Part shown: positions 19,536 through 31,817 of the stretch, in pieces
Position numbering within the stretch: the stretch's first letter is position 1
Layout: each line of letters opens with the position of its first letter
NCBI GenBank assembly: GCA_037039925.1
Contig: JAXRKP010000928.1
Location: forward strand, 37,501 to 101,500
DNA from: Doris montereyensis
Lineage: Eukaryota; Mollusca; Gastropoda; Nudibranchia; Dorididae
DNA: 64,000 nt
Direction: 5' to 3'
Made by a program: the position numbers and the translations under genes
Notes under the pieces: model-generated
Told to the model about the DNA's origin: nothing
The model's input: only the letters and a program-made list of their open reading frames with translations
The model's database searches: none

Positions 19536-22081
19536 ATGATTGTTCAGGTGAACTGTGACGGCCAGTCAAAACTTGTGCCAGTCTTGTTGGAAATGTTAGA
19601 ATCTGAAGAGCTGTGTGATTTCATCATCAAGTCGGGAACCAAATCTCTAAAAGCTCACAAGTAGGAGGCTTTATAATAATATCCCTTAACCTTCCTTTTT
19701 TTTTTTATCAAATTTTTGTTTTCCATCCCCTGGACTTGAGATTGGTACAGATAAAATAAAATTGGGAAATAACACCCCCACACCACTTCCCTTCCAAAAT
19801 GCATCAAAAACTGACATGATGAACAAAATCAAAATCAAAAACAGACACAACATTTACACCCATTCCCCAATTAAAAACAACCCGTTTTTGCAAATAGATC
19901 TTAAAATATGTCAAAATTTCTTTTAGTAAGCCAATGACAACAACAACAAAATTGGAAGAAACATTTTTCTTACAATGTTATTGAAGTTGACTAATATTTC
20001 GATACACTCAAACCTTGTTATGCCGCCCCTGTTATACTGCCATTCTCGCTTACCACCAGCTTTTCACCTTGGTATGAATCTGATACTATACAAAAACAAT
20101 GAAATTACTCATTATGTCACCATCTACCATCCGCCAATGATTTTGCATAGCATTCCTAATTATTGTAAACTACAACTCGTTATATGACCACTGCGCATCG
20201 CTACCCCCTTCCCTGAAGTGATGCAAGCAGATAACTGTAGAATGTAGTTTGGCTTGGTCACAGATCGCGGAAGCAATTACAAACTATACACACACACAAG
20301 CATCACTGTTATGTGTGTCTTAGTACTCTAACACTTACAGAAAAGACACTGACACTAGTGATACAATGCCTCTTCTTTATATAAGAATGAGAGTACTGAA
20401 GGTTTGGAGACAATGTTTGTCATCCACTGCTTAGGCCTTGGTCAACCGAATGAAGAGTGGCATTGGCATAGGCCCAGATCACGCCATCCTGACAATAGCA
20501 TGGCGGAGTTGGCATGGCTATGATTGGGTCCAATTGAGTGGCAAGAATTATACTTCAACGATGTCATAACCAAGACTAATGCATTTTGAGTTAGGGGTTT
20601 GTCCATCAATGTTTTTTCTAGACTACATAAGAGACCAGCCGATCCCAATACCTGTATTAACTATATCATACTACAATAGCCTATTCACATGCAGTGGTTA
20701 GTTAAATATTGATTATCTCCCTCATTGTAATGCTGAAAAGGACGTTTTCGTTATAAGGCCATTCCTTTTATTATAACGCCAAGTTACCACTAGCACAACA
20801 GTTGGTGGTATAACAAGATTTGAGGGCATTCATCACCAGCATGGTGACAGTTATATGTTTTTTTCTGTTTACGTGTACATGTTCAGGATACAAATTTGTA
20901 GGATGACTTTTCCATATCAGAGAAAATAATTAGATTTCAGAGCAACGTTCAAAAGAGAGAAGCCATAAAAAATTTCTGCTGCCTCATAAATGACATCGCC
21001 CCATGATTGATATGCATGTCTTGATTGGCTGATGATCATTTATACCGCTTTGGAGAAAGATCATTTCGGGCATCTAAACTCATACACAGGAAGGTAGAAT
21101 GGGAGCTGATAAAGAAAGAAAGAAAGTTATAATTCACTGCAACTCAATTAGCAGCTACATGTATTCAGGTACTGGAGGTTAATAACGAAATATGTATGTG
21201 ATTGCATTAAAAAAAAATGTAAAGACTTAAAACACATTTTACTGACTTTGGATATTTTTTGCTTTATATTAACACAAAAAGTTTGTTGTGTTTTATTTTT
21301 AAAAAGGCAAGAAAAGGTAAAAAACACATGTTACAGCTCACAATACACGTATACAAATTATGCAAAATTCTCTAAAGGATCCTATTGAACTGTCAAATGC
21401 AAAAAGAGATTCAGCAGTTTAAATTCCCGATTTCATTTATCATAAGCTCCGATGTGTGCAGAAGTAGTGATGTTTGGAAAAAATGGGGCCCGTCTTTTTA
21501 CTTTCTTTTCCCCATGTACAAAACATGTATACACTTTGCTACCCTCTTCAAGTTGATCATAACTTTCATATTTATGATCAGATTTTGAAAACAAAAGAGT
21601 TTTTTCTTAAAATCATATGCATTTTAGACGCGCACGACAAATAACGTATTATTTTGAAAGAACATTTTAGTGAAGCATTGCTGACATATATTATAGACTA
21701 TATATATATAGCTTGTAAGTAGGCAAATAAATAGGTAGACAAATAGATACTGTCTCTATTACTTGTGCTGGACACATGAAAATGGACGAGAAGAATGATA
21801 CCATTTGGGATGAAATAGAGGTGAGACAGAGACAGAGAGAGAGAGGGGGGGGGGCAAAAAGACAGAGAGTGAGACACACATAGAGAAAGAGATGGACAGA
21901 GATGGACAGAGACAGAGAGAGAGAGAGAGAGGCAGGGGAGGAGGGACAGGCATGAAGAAAGAGAGACAGGCAGAGAGGAGAGAGAGGACAGGCATGAAGA
22001 AAGAGATAGACAGAAAGACAGAGATAGACAGAGAAGGGCAGAGAAGGAGGGGGCAAAAAAACAGAGAGGGAGAGAGAGAGA

Positions 22082-22168
<87 letters not shown>

Positions 22169-25100
22169 AGACAGAAGAGACAGACACAGAGAGAGAGAGA
22201 GAGAGGAGAGAGACAGAATCATTCGTATGTGTAGGACAATGGTGTGAGCCATGTATGACAGCGTAGAAGGGCTCTTAGAGTAGATACCACTGATGGAGAA
22301 AATACGATAGATTTTTTAATAGGTTGATTTTTGATGACACTGAGTCTTTGAAATAATATACCATGTAGTGCAACCAAATCTTTAAAACATTGAACAATTA
22401 CAACCTTTGAAGTATCAATGGCTACGTCTGTGATTTATCATTATCATTATGATAAAATTGTATTATGATATTTTTATTTCCAGATGCATTCTTGCTGCAG
22501 CTTTGGGACACTTCGGACTAGTTTTCACTTCTCTGAGGAAAGCAGTGCCAAGACAAGTGTTGATCTCTCTCACTTGAACTGCGACATCACACTTATCCGG
22601 CGCGTTGTGCACAGTTTTTATAGCAATGAAATTGACCTGGACATGGAGCATGTGGAGGGTATTCTTCATTTGGCAGATTATCTGTTGCATAGAGATCTTA
22701 CTGTGTGTGTGGAGAGGTTCATGGAGAATACTTTGGGCCTTAACAATGCCATTTTCTACTTCAAGCTTTGCGATCAGTACGACTTACGCAGTGTAAGATA
22801 TTTTCTACATTCTAATTCCAAGCTTTTACACATGTTAGTTCATAATATACCCATACACCAAAAGGTAGAATGGGAACAAGTGATAAAGAAAAAAAGTTCA
22901 TGATATAATTGCCACTGTGAGTGGTATTGTAGCCTAGTGGTTACTTACTTAATTAGGCCCGTAGCTCTGGGATGAGCTTAGGCCATTGACGACATTCCAC
23001 CATGGCACTCTGTTTTGGGCTGCCTGCGGAATTCCTGTCCAGTTGGTTCGCTGCATCCTTATCTGCTCTTCAGTGTCTCGCCTCCAGGTGTTACGAGGTC
23101 GGCCTCTCTTCTTTTTCCCCATCAGATTCCAGGTCAGGGACTGGCGTGCGGTGCTGGATGCTGGTTTCCTTAGGATGTATCCAATCCAACCCCACTTTCT
23201 CCGCAGAGTAGTGGTTAGATTAGGCTGCAGGAATTGGAACCATGAGGTCCCGGTTCAAGTCCTGGCAACGTGTGGTCCGATGTTGTCTTCCTTAACACAT
23301 ATTTTCTCCCTCAACTGAGAACCAGCATCAGCTTGTCAAGGTGACGATGTATTACCCCTGACCCTGTTCCACTTGATGCTATAGAAACCGGGATACGATC
23401 TAGCTCTGGAAGAAAAAAATGTTGTTTTACCCTTTGTTTTGTAATGGGATACTACACACAGTTCAAACTTTGCTTTCAATATTTTGTAGTATTATTATTT
23501 ATAGACTTAAATGATATAGTCTTGTAGGGATGAAAATTAGATGAATGCAGTGGAATAAACGAACAAAAAATCATGGTAAGTTCTACAGTGGATGTCACAT
23601 TAGTCGATGTTCAAGGAACCTATTAAAAAGATTGACTTATGTATAAAAACAAAATCGACATTTAAAGCAATTGCTCAGATACCTCCCCTAACAGGATTTT
23701 CAACGTAGTGGTCTTGGGTATTATTATTGTTATTACTGACTGACATCTGTGCACATGCATGTGTGGTAGTTTTCCTTGTTTTGTATTACTGAAGTACGTG
23801 TACGTGTGATTGAGCACAGGGTAGAAAGAAGTGGCGATGATGGAACAGTATAAGTATAAACAGTAAGAAGGCACACGCGATTAGATCTGTATTCAATTGT
23901 AAACCAATTGCCTGTTTTGTCAAGTGCTTCGCTGAGATAAATCTATTAATGATATTAATACCGATAGCCGATATGCGATGATTGGATAAGAGTAAGATCT
24001 TTGGCACCTCCACCTTCTTTCTACCCCGAGTTCACAAAGATACCGTCACACTCCGCCATAAAGGCCAGCCACTCTTTGTTATTTACCTCGAAGGGGGTGA
24101 GGTTAATTCATTAATCCATGTTTTCTGGATTATTTCAGGCCTACTTACAAGTTAGGATTGGTTTTGCGCCGTCAGAGTCTGTTTTTCTATTTGTAAAAAT
24201 TGGCAGATTTGAAATTCCATATCGACACTTTATGAACTATGCAGCTCATGACATTATGATATACACAAATACTGTTAATCTACGATGCTATACAGTATAT
24301 GAAATTGGACAAATTACTTGAGAAATCAAGTTTAAACAACAGTAACTTTAAGTATAGGTACATGTACTTTTTCTTATTTATCGTTAACGTAGTACGTCTT
24401 CACCAGAAACAATTTCATTCGTCTTTCAGACTTCATTATTTGCTAATGTACGTCGCATCTTACGGGGCCGTTTCCATGACTACCTGATTCACGAGCCCAG
24501 CAGTTTGAAACTGGATATGGAAATCTTTGCGTCAATGCAGTCCTTTGGCCTGTTGGATAATTGTACACCATTGCAGGTTTGAGTTTTGACACAGATCGTA
24601 GTGTTAGACAGTGTTCCTAGAGCATTGTATCAAAATACATTTTTAATCAATGAATACAATTGTTCTTTCATGCATGTCGCTAGTCTTTTCACGCTGACTA
24701 AGCTTAGGGGACTCGGTGGTCCAGAGGCAAGGTGTCAGTTTCTCAACCAAAAGGTAGTTGGTTTGAGCCCTGCCGGTGGTTGAAAAATATTCTAAATTTT
24801 TTAGAGCAAAATCTAGCCCTCTGATCCAGGTAGGTGAATCGACCATTTGGCCCATCGGAGACGGACTATAAAAGGAAGTTCTGTGTGCAGATCACAATGC
24901 TATGTGCACGTTAAAGATCCCTTGGCTGTTTACAGGGTGGTTTGGGCAAAATTAAAAATCCTACCAAAAAACCCAAGATCGCCTTAGTAAATCCAATCAA
25001 ATTACATAGACCAAGCTTAAAGTAAGAAAAGAGTCCCAGTAGCAAATGATCTAGGTGCAATATGATTAAGTGAATCCCCATGAAAATGATGCCGTTTTAT

Positions 25101-28100
25101 CATACGGAAATGCTGATCTACCATTGTGCTACAGTATGTTGTTGTACCATTGCGATACGGTATGCTGTTTTAACATTGCGATATGGTGTGCTGTTTTACC
25201 ATTGTGGTATGGTATTATTGGTATGCTGTTCTACCATTATGGGATGGTATTATTGGTATGCTGTTCTACCATTGTAATGTGGTATTATTGGTATGCTGTT
25301 CTACCATAGTGATATGGTATTATTGGTATACTGTTCTACCATAGTGATATAGTATTATTGGTATGCTGTTCTACCATTGTGACGTGGTATTATTGGTATG
25401 CTGTTCTACCATAGTGATATATAGTATTATTGGTATGCTGTTCTACCATTGTGACGTGGTATTATTGGTATGCTGTTCTACCATAGTGATATGGTATTAT
25501 TGGTATCTGTTCTACCATTGTGACATGGTATTATTGGTATGCTGTTTCTACTATAGTGATATGTATTATATGGTATTATTGGTATACTGTTCTACCATAG
25601 TGATATGGTATTATTGGTATGCTGTTCTACCATAGTGATATGGTATTATTGGTATGCTGTTCTACCATAGTGATATGGTATTATTGGTATGCTGTTCTAC
25701 CATAGTGATATAGTAATATTGGTATGCTGTTCTACCATATGGTAATATTGGTATGCTGTTCTACCATAGTGATATAGTAATATTGGTATGCTGTTCTGCC
25801 ATTGTGACATGGTATTATTGGTATATTGTTCTACCATTGTGACATGGTATTATTGGTATGCTGTTCTACCATAGTGATTTCGTATTATTGGTATGCTGTT
25901 TTACCATAGTGATATGGTATTATTGGTATGCTGTTCTACCATATGGTATTATTGGTATGCTGTTCTACCATAGTGATATGGTATTATTGGTATGCTGTTC
26001 TACCATAGTGACATGGTATTATTGGTATGCTGTTCTACATATGCTGTTCTACCATAGTGATATGGTATTATTGGTATGCTGTTCTACCATAGTAATATGG
26101 TATTATTGGTATGCTGTTCTACCGTCATGATATAGAGTGGAACTTGACCGACCTCAACACCTTGTTTCACTTTAATGTGTTGATTTCAAAGAATCGAATT
26201 CAAGTTAAATCAAAAACCAAAATCTTAAGTTCCTTTATAATGTTAATTGATTTTGTCGTAATATTTGAAAATATTTTTGTTTTTGAAATTTTGGTCTCAG
26301 ACACCAATGCAGGAAGAGTATATTTTTAATTTTTAATGGCTTTTTCATTTCAGCTCATGGTTTTCCTTTTGAAGAAATTGGTTCAAGATAGCCTGTCAAG
26401 GAATAATAGCAAGGAAGAGAATTTAACGAATATTGTCAGTTTTCTTGAAAGCGTTTTACCTTGCAGTGTCGACCGATTTACAAAATCCTGGGATCCGTAT
26501 CTGAGAGACTATCTCAATGAGTGGCTATCGACTCATTGCCAACATTTTGCACAGTACGACTCTTTAGTCGACCAGCTGAAGCGGCTGGTAAAGAAATTTT
26601 CAAACAGACATGAAGTTCCACGGCATATCGAGAGGGACCAGAATGATACATTCAACAATCAAAATGTGCAGGGGGCAATTGATGCGTCGTTATATATGAT
26701 GAATGCCACCAGACAGAAGAATGTGTCACTGTCAGGAGATGCTGACATTCAAACACATGATAATTTATCAACATCAAACTCTAACTCTATTAATGCGAAT
26801 GATCCGTCAAATGAGTCTGTGTGTCATCCTTCCACATCAACTGAAGCTTTAGTAGAAGCAGAAAATGATCCACACGGATCAACACAGCAGCCCACATCAC
26901 CCCCGGATTAAAGACTTTTCCAGCAAATGCCCAGTCACCCAATACTTGTTTTGTAACCAATAGTAGTAGTAAGAACGATTTGTGCCCAACATTAGTCGTT
27001 TTAGGCCCGTCGTCAGACATGGCATCTCAGTTATTGGAAGTGGAGGGGCAAAATAAGGCCATTGCTGAGGGCCCCAAAGTTGTGTCTCCATCTGTATGAT
27101 ATACGACTACGTATGTGGAGAGAAGACATACATCTTGACTTTCCCCATACCTGGATACATGCTTGAGAAGCACTCGTGGAGGGTGGGATTTGCGAATGGA
27201 AATCTTTACCTGTTCAGGTGGGTATTAATAATACTTATATCTTATCCTCTGACTCTGAAATTTTATATTTGAAAAAAAAGGATTATTTCTTGTTCTTGTT
27301 CTTATTGTTGTTATTGCTCTTCTTCTTATTATTATTATTATTATTATTATTATTTTTCTTATTTTTTCTTCTTCTTCTTCTCCTTCTTCTTCTTCTTCTT
27401 CTTCTTCTTCTTCTTCTTCTTCTTCTTCTTCTTCTTCTTCTTCTGGCAACGACAACAACAAATTCCAGACATTCATAAGAAGGCATTAGAATAAAAGCTA
27501 ATACAGATTTTTAAGCAGCCTGTCGTGATCCGATTGGTCTTGTGGGGGGAGGTGGCACCTGAATTGATTTTAATTTTGCTTTTGAGTTTAGGTTTTTGCT
27601 TTTAGTATGTACATGAGTAACTGTCAAAATACAGCCATCCTATATTATTGAAAAGTTTTTAGCATTCTTGGTTGCCATAGAAACGGTCGCCATTTTGAAT
27701 TTTGACCCAATTTTAAAAATCTTTCTCCTCTCTTAGTTATGAATAAAATCACTCTAAACCTGTGCAGATCATCTTTTCCCATTCAATATGTAAAAGAGTA
27801 ACGTCAGGGTTTTTTTGGATAAAAAAAAATTAATGAATTTTTGAAGATACTATATATCGTGAATGTACAAAAATGGACGTTTTTATTACAAAATTTTTTT
27901 CTAAAAGAGTTTACAATATTATTTTTTTAAACGACGTCATTCTATTAACATTGACAAGAGGAACCTGTGTGCCAAATACAATACACATTGTTCTGTAAAT
28001 GGCGGAGGAGATAAATTTAAGTGTGGAAAAACCACATTTCGAGAAAAATGCAAGTAAAAAAATCAAAAGAAAATAACACAAAAAAACCCGCTTCAGACGG

Positions 28101-29768
28101 GTTTCCCTTGTTGTAGCAGCCCCCTTACTCTTTCGACAGTCTCTGGCATTGTTACTAAGGTAAAGAGAATTACAAATCTAAGTTAAGATGTGCACTGTTG
28201 TGAAAACACGTCAAAATGACCAGTTTTTTATTTTTTTCGTCTATATCCTATGCTTGTGTGCATGTTTACATACACACTGACGCATAACGCCTCTTATATC
28301 ACACAGCGAAAGGCCGACACGTCGATCGGTGTCGGTAGAAACAAGGTCAAGTCTGTGTTGCCACATTTGACGATTAACCGCCAATATACAGGCTTTTACT
28401 GCCATCTTCTCAGTCAGTGTTAGGGTAATTTACGTCAAAATTTTAATTGTTTTTACCTACAAAATATTTTGTAAAAAAAAATGTATACGTCATATAGACA
28501 TTTTTTTGCCATAAACTTGTAGATAAATGATCGTTCTACCCGAATATGCAAAGAACAGAAAATCGATCTTTTGGTCCAAAACTCACCAGTCCAGGTGCTG
28601 CCCCCCCCCCCCCCCCTCAAATCTTATCATGAGACAGTAATGTAATAAAAAGTAAAACGTTCCTCAAAGGTCATGGACTTCCATAGAGCTGGAGTGTATC
28701 CCGGTTTCTATAGCGGGAAGTAGAACAGGTACATAACAAAAATCCCCTCCAGGGCAGAACGCTAGCCTGTGGCAAGTTTCACTCCCAAGCTAGTGCTGGT
28801 ACCCATTTGCACCTGGGCCAAGAAGGGGAAGTTGTGTGTTAAGTGTCTTTCCCCAGGAACACAACGCTGGATCTAGCATTGCTAAGATTCGAACCTAGGG
28901 CCTCATGATCCCCAAGACCGGCAACCTAACCGCTAGGCCACTGATGCCACTCAGTAAGATAATTTCAACAATTTGTTTTGTTTATTGTTTTGTTTTTTTT
29001 GTTGTTTTCTTTTAAATTTCTTTCATTTCTTTACAGTCTTGTAAAAAAAATTGGCCTTGAGTACAGCCTCAGGCATCCACCTGGGCTCATTTGTCCTGCA
29101 ACGAACTGTTTAAAGCACACAGCAACAGTACCAACGGGGGAGTTTGCCGTTAAAAGCATCATTCCAGTGTCCGTGGCCGACCAGTTGGTGGTGCTTTCCA
29201 TGAGCCGTGAGCCGCGCCCAGACGGGTCCTTCGTGACACAGCAACACATCTACCAGTTTGACCAAGGAAGCAGACGTTTTCACACGTGACGGTTGTTCAC
29301 GATGAGCGCATGGACCTACCCATCACAAAATGGACAGTCAAAGACGATGAGCTGTTCACTCTCAAGGCAAGCACTGTGATGTACAGAGACGTGCATATGT
29401 ATAATGTCCAACACATTCATGTCTACAACGCCAAGTCGAGGCAGCTGAAAACTTATGAAATTCAAAGCGCCATGAAATCGGGACTGAAGGTCATGGTGCA
29501 ATCTGGCAAACTGTATTTGCTGAACAATCTTGGCGAGTACCAGGAGCTTGATTTAGCAACCTCCATCCTCAGTAGCTGGCGGGTCATTTCCAACCGAGCT
29601 TTCACCACCGTCAACTCAACTGTCACTGATGGGAATGAAATCTACCCTGCGTTGCTTCGGACCACTTGTCATGCGGGCTCCAGCCGCTGGACCGTGAGTG
29701 CCTTGGACAACATTGGCAGCGCTTCGTTACAGGAAATGTCTGTGAGTGAAGAGGAGAGTTCAATATAG
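19536..29768 (+). CDS. BTB/BACK kelch-like protein, at least five coding exons
   Basis: Probable substrate adaptor of a cullin-3 ubiquitin ligase, by family. Exons: 19529-19660 (acceptor AAATTTAG; candidate ATG at 19536, opening MIVQVNCDGQSKLVPVL then CDFIIKSG and the KAHK of BTB folds), 22484-22792 (CILAAALG, then FHFSEESS, LHLADYLLHRDL, YFKLCDQYDLRS), 24430-24576 (RRILRGRFHDYLIHEPS, BACK), 26354-27217 (rest of BACK, a Ser/Asn/Gln-rich linker, then YDYVCGEKTYILTFP and VGFANGNLYLF), and 29037-29768 (IIPVSVADQLVVLSM, DELFTLKAS, GKLYLLNNLGEY, stop TAG). The C-terminal part looks like degenerate kelch-type propeller blades without classic GG motifs. About 725 residues. One missing base in exon 2, two in exon 4 (near 26883 and 27090) and one in exon 5 (near 29285) are needed; exon lengths and phases agree exactly with those counts. 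An upstream non-coding exon is likely. The specific family member is not identified. Confidence 0.86.
20002..20834. mobile_element. Non-autonomous DNA transposon (pogo/Tigger-like MITE) with terminal inverted repeats
   Basis: The left end CTCAAACCTTGTTATGCCGCC (20006) is matched by the inverted right end GGTGGTATAACAAGATTTGAG (20810). No transposase frame lies between, and inner sequence repeats the 'TTATAACGCC' theme seen in Tigger-like ends. A related 3' part (TTATAACGCCAAGTTACCA, then GCACAACAGTTGG) occurs at 57380-57490. It lies in BTB intron 1. Confidence 0.72.
21060..21130 (+). mobile_element. Solo LINE 3' tail
   Basis: CGGGCATCTAAACTCATACA then GGAAGGTAGAATGGGAGCTG and a GAAAGAAAGAAAG end match the 3' terminus of LINE copy 1 (13296-13345). 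This is an extreme 5'-truncated insertion within BTB intron 1. 21131-21830 is AT-rich with nothing recognised. Confidence 0.7.
21835..22212. repeat. (GA)n-rich microsatellite
   Basis: Impure GA/GACA array, then about 85 bp of pure GA. It lies in BTB intron 1. Long arginine/glutamate or serine/leucine frames here are artefacts. Confidence 0.95.
22845..22905 (+). mobile_element. Solo LINE 3' tail
   Basis: CATACACCAAAAGGTAGAAT and GGGAACAAGTGATAAAGAAA match the tail of LINE copy 1. It starts only about 50 bp after the donor of BTB exon 2. Confidence 0.68.
22950..23212 (-). mobile_element. LINE 3' coding fragment (endonuclease-reverse transcriptase type, other family)
   Basis: Minus-strand translation in mixed frames gives RKWGWIGYILRKPASSTARQ, LTWNLMGKRKRGRPRNTWRR and a tail with QNRVPWWNVVNGLSSS. 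This is the conserved C-terminal signature (WIGHxLRKP, GKRKRGRPxxTWRR) of a widespread invertebrate LINE. It lies in BTB intron 2, next to a SINE family B copy. Confidence 0.85.
23206..23415 (+). mobile_element. SINE family B, partial
   Basis: AGTAGTGGTTAGATTAGGCTGC head, CCATGAGGTCCCGGTTCAAG with B box GGTTCAAGTCC, then a shortened body ending GAAACCGGGATACGATCTAG. The central 'GTACAAGCACTAG' block is deleted. Confidence 0.82.
23416..24429. other. BTB intron 2, unassigned part
   Basis: AT-rich intronic sequence with no recognisable transposon or exon before the acceptor at 24429. Confidence 0.45.
24707..25008 (+). mobile_element. SINE family A, complete, with target-site duplication
   Basis: Head GGGACTCGGTGGTCCAGAGG, B-box-like GGTTTGAGCCC, body with CCCATCGGAGACGGACTATA, GTGCAGATCACAATGCTATG and GTTAAAGATCCCTTGGCTGT. 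It is flanked by 11-bp direct repeats GACTAAGCTTA (24696-24706) and GACCAAGCTTA (25009-25019), one mismatch. It lies in BTB intron 3. Confidence 0.9.
25100..26140. repeat. 35-bp minisatellite, about 28 units
   Basis: Units built on GGTATTATTGGTATGCTGTT plus CTACCATAGTGATAT, 35 bp, with common shortened or lengthened variants. The start (25100-25200) is more divergent. It lies in BTB intron 3, ending about 215 bp before the exon 4 acceptor. Confidence 0.96.
27290..27445. repeat. (TTA)n / (CTT)n trinucleotide array
   Basis: TTATTA, then TTCTTC repeats at the start of BTB intron 4, giving poly-Leu and poly-Glu artefact frames. Confidence 0.95.
27535..28615 (+). mobile_element. 1-kb repeat element with G-rich inverted ends, copy 1
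   Basis: Left end GGGGGGAGGTGGCACCTGAA (27545) is roughly inverted at the right end CCAGTCCAGGTGCTGCCCCC (28588). The body is non-coding: TTGCTTTTGAGTTTAGGTTT, ATTGCCATAGAAACGG-type block, AACCCGCTTCAGACGGGTTT hairpin, TTGTAGATAAATGATCGTTC. It is nearly identical to 59250-60200 in the same orientation, and a divergent third copy is at 37843-38205. It lies in BTB intron 4. A non-autonomous DNA transposon is the likeliest identity; superfamily unknown. Confidence 0.72.
28670..28950 (-). mobile_element. SINE family B, inverted
   Basis: Reverse complement of the family: CATGGACTTCCATAGAGCTG 3' end, CCAAGCTAGTGCTGGTACCC centre, inverted B box GATTCGAACCTAGG, and the inverted head CGCTAGGCCACTGATGCCAC. 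It ends about 85 bp before the acceptor of BTB exon 5. Confidence 0.9.
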
Positions 29769-30660
29769 CTTACCATCCAAGCCCCCATTTCTCCATTTGA
29801 CTGCAATGTGCGAAGCCAAAATCAAAGAAGTACTCTAGATGCACTGAAACAAGCACGATTTGACTCATCATCCCTAGAGTCTGTTCCCATGTAGACATGA
29901 ATAGGATAAAAGTACTATCAGTTAATTGACCATGGCAAGGCCTAAGTTTGATCAATGAATGTGCTCCATGGTCTCATTGGCAAGCAAGGCCTAGATGCAC
30001 TGAAACAGCCATGAATTTTGACTCATCATCTCCTAGCAAGTCTCAGACATATTCTTTCCCATGTAAGACATTTAAATAGGATAAATCAGTATTTTATTAA
30101 AAAATAACTATTGATAAATTTTGTAATATTTTGACACAAAAGATATGAAAATCAAAATAAAAGTCTTAACAAATACTGTCTAGCTGTGTACCAAATTTCA
30201 ACACTCTGGCAGAATACTTTCTGAGATTTTAAGATTTTAAAAACGTTGTATGCTAGGCGGGTTTGAAAATTCAACTTTCTTCAGAATGATACAATTGATC
30301 AATGAATGGCTCCATGGTCTCATTTATCCTTTTTGTCCATTTAACCTTTTTCGTCAATGTTATATAATTTAATGTTCAGCACCTAGAGCTTGTTCTCTCC
30401 GAGATATGTACTCTTATTAAATGTCCATTTTATTAATATCAATATTATTGGGCTTGAATTGTGAGTACCGTAGCCTCCTTTGAAGGAGAGTTCAACTCAA
30501 CAGTTATGGTCTCCGTGTGTTCATTTGTGTTGCAATAAGTTGAGTATTAGTATGTTGTGCTGGGTATATTTGTGACCAAAAATTGTACAATTTAAAGCAC
30601 GGTTTGGCTAAAATAATATCTCAGTCTTGGCAGGGTTTTTTTGTGTGATTTTTCACATAT
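29769..30660 (+). other. BTB gene 3' UTR and flank with partial duplications
   Basis: The segment with GATGCACTGAAACA, TTTGACTCATCATC and CCATGTAGACAT occurs at 29836-29905 and again at 29993-30075; TTGATCAATGAATG..CTCCATGGTCTCATT occurs at 29948, and at 30295. An AATAAA lies near 30156 and would serve as a poly(A) signal. The boundary of the UTR is not determined. Confidence 0.55.
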
Positions 30661-31817
30661 ATATATATACCAAGGATTACTATAAGAAAGGACATGCAGG
30701 GTCTAATTTATGACTTCACTAGCAGAGGCGAGAGTGTATTGAACACAAAATGCATAGTTGATTTAAATTAATCATAATTTCTGGGACTATATACTTCATT
30801 AAAACATATCATGATAGGAATATGGTTAACAATGGCATTTTTCAGCAAAAATAAAATCTTAATTCAATGAAACCTCTGTATGAGACCCCAATATATACAG
30901 TGGAAACAAACATGATGTATAAAATCATCTTCCAATAAGGCTTTTTCTCCTCTGAAAATTCATTTAAATTATAAATTGATTTTCGTCTAGAACAAGGTTA
31001 GTCTTATAATAAAATGTGTCTAGATGGGCAAATAGCAGTATATGTGAGGGGTGTGCTTTTCAAAACATTATCTTTCTCTGAATATTAAAAACAGATGGTG
31101 CACATGCTGGTCTAGTATGGCCTCCAGGTAGCTTTATCATTTTAATATTTTCAGGCCAATGCCTTTCACAGATGAAAAATTTAGACGATTGATAACAAAG
31201 TCTTTACGTGGAGGTAACACATCCAACCATGCTTGCTTTTCATATTCATCTTTGGGTAACCGAAACACACGACACTTGTTAGATTCATCGTAATTTTCCC
31301 TACAATTCACAATGCCACATTTATTTGGCATTTTAAACGAGAACAAATTTTACAACATTAATTAGATCTAGATCTAACTATTAAAAGTAACAATGGGAGG
31401 ATGAATTACTTTTAACTTAAGAATAGAAACATCGCTGATATTGTGACAAAATTCCTTCACTTTTCACCTCGAACTTCGATTCAAATCAATAAAAATAAAC
31501 CGAGGCTCTTCTAGTTCCGGTGATGTAAGCTTGCGATCGCAAAATAGTTTGCAGTGTATGTTCTCAATAATAGAATATTACATCATCAAATGCTTTACTC
31601 GGTATGTAAATAATATCTCAAACTAAATAGATATACTCTATTGACTTTAATTACCTCTTATTTTGCTTAAAAGTGATGGTAAGAGTTACTACGCCACATA
31701 ATGCAGTGACGCTGGTTCTAAAAATAGACTGCTCGCCAAAAGGTAGAATGAAACAATCGCCTTCGCTAGCGAAGTCAGAAATTAGACCCTGTGTGTCCTT
31801 TCTTAAAGCAGTCCTTG

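Noticed and set aside
26336..26911. BTB gene ending at the TAA at 26909
   Set aside because: The neighbouring frame continues with conserved-looking sequence to a good donor at 27217, and exon phase requires the shift.
27176..27478. Membrane protein with a poly-Leu segment
   Set aside because: Translation of TTA/CTT repeats at the start of an intron.
31137..31346. THAP domain ending at IGLKILK
   Set aside because: The other frame directly continues with the CxxH zinc ligands and the conserved LPGGxTRP block, so the end is a frame break.
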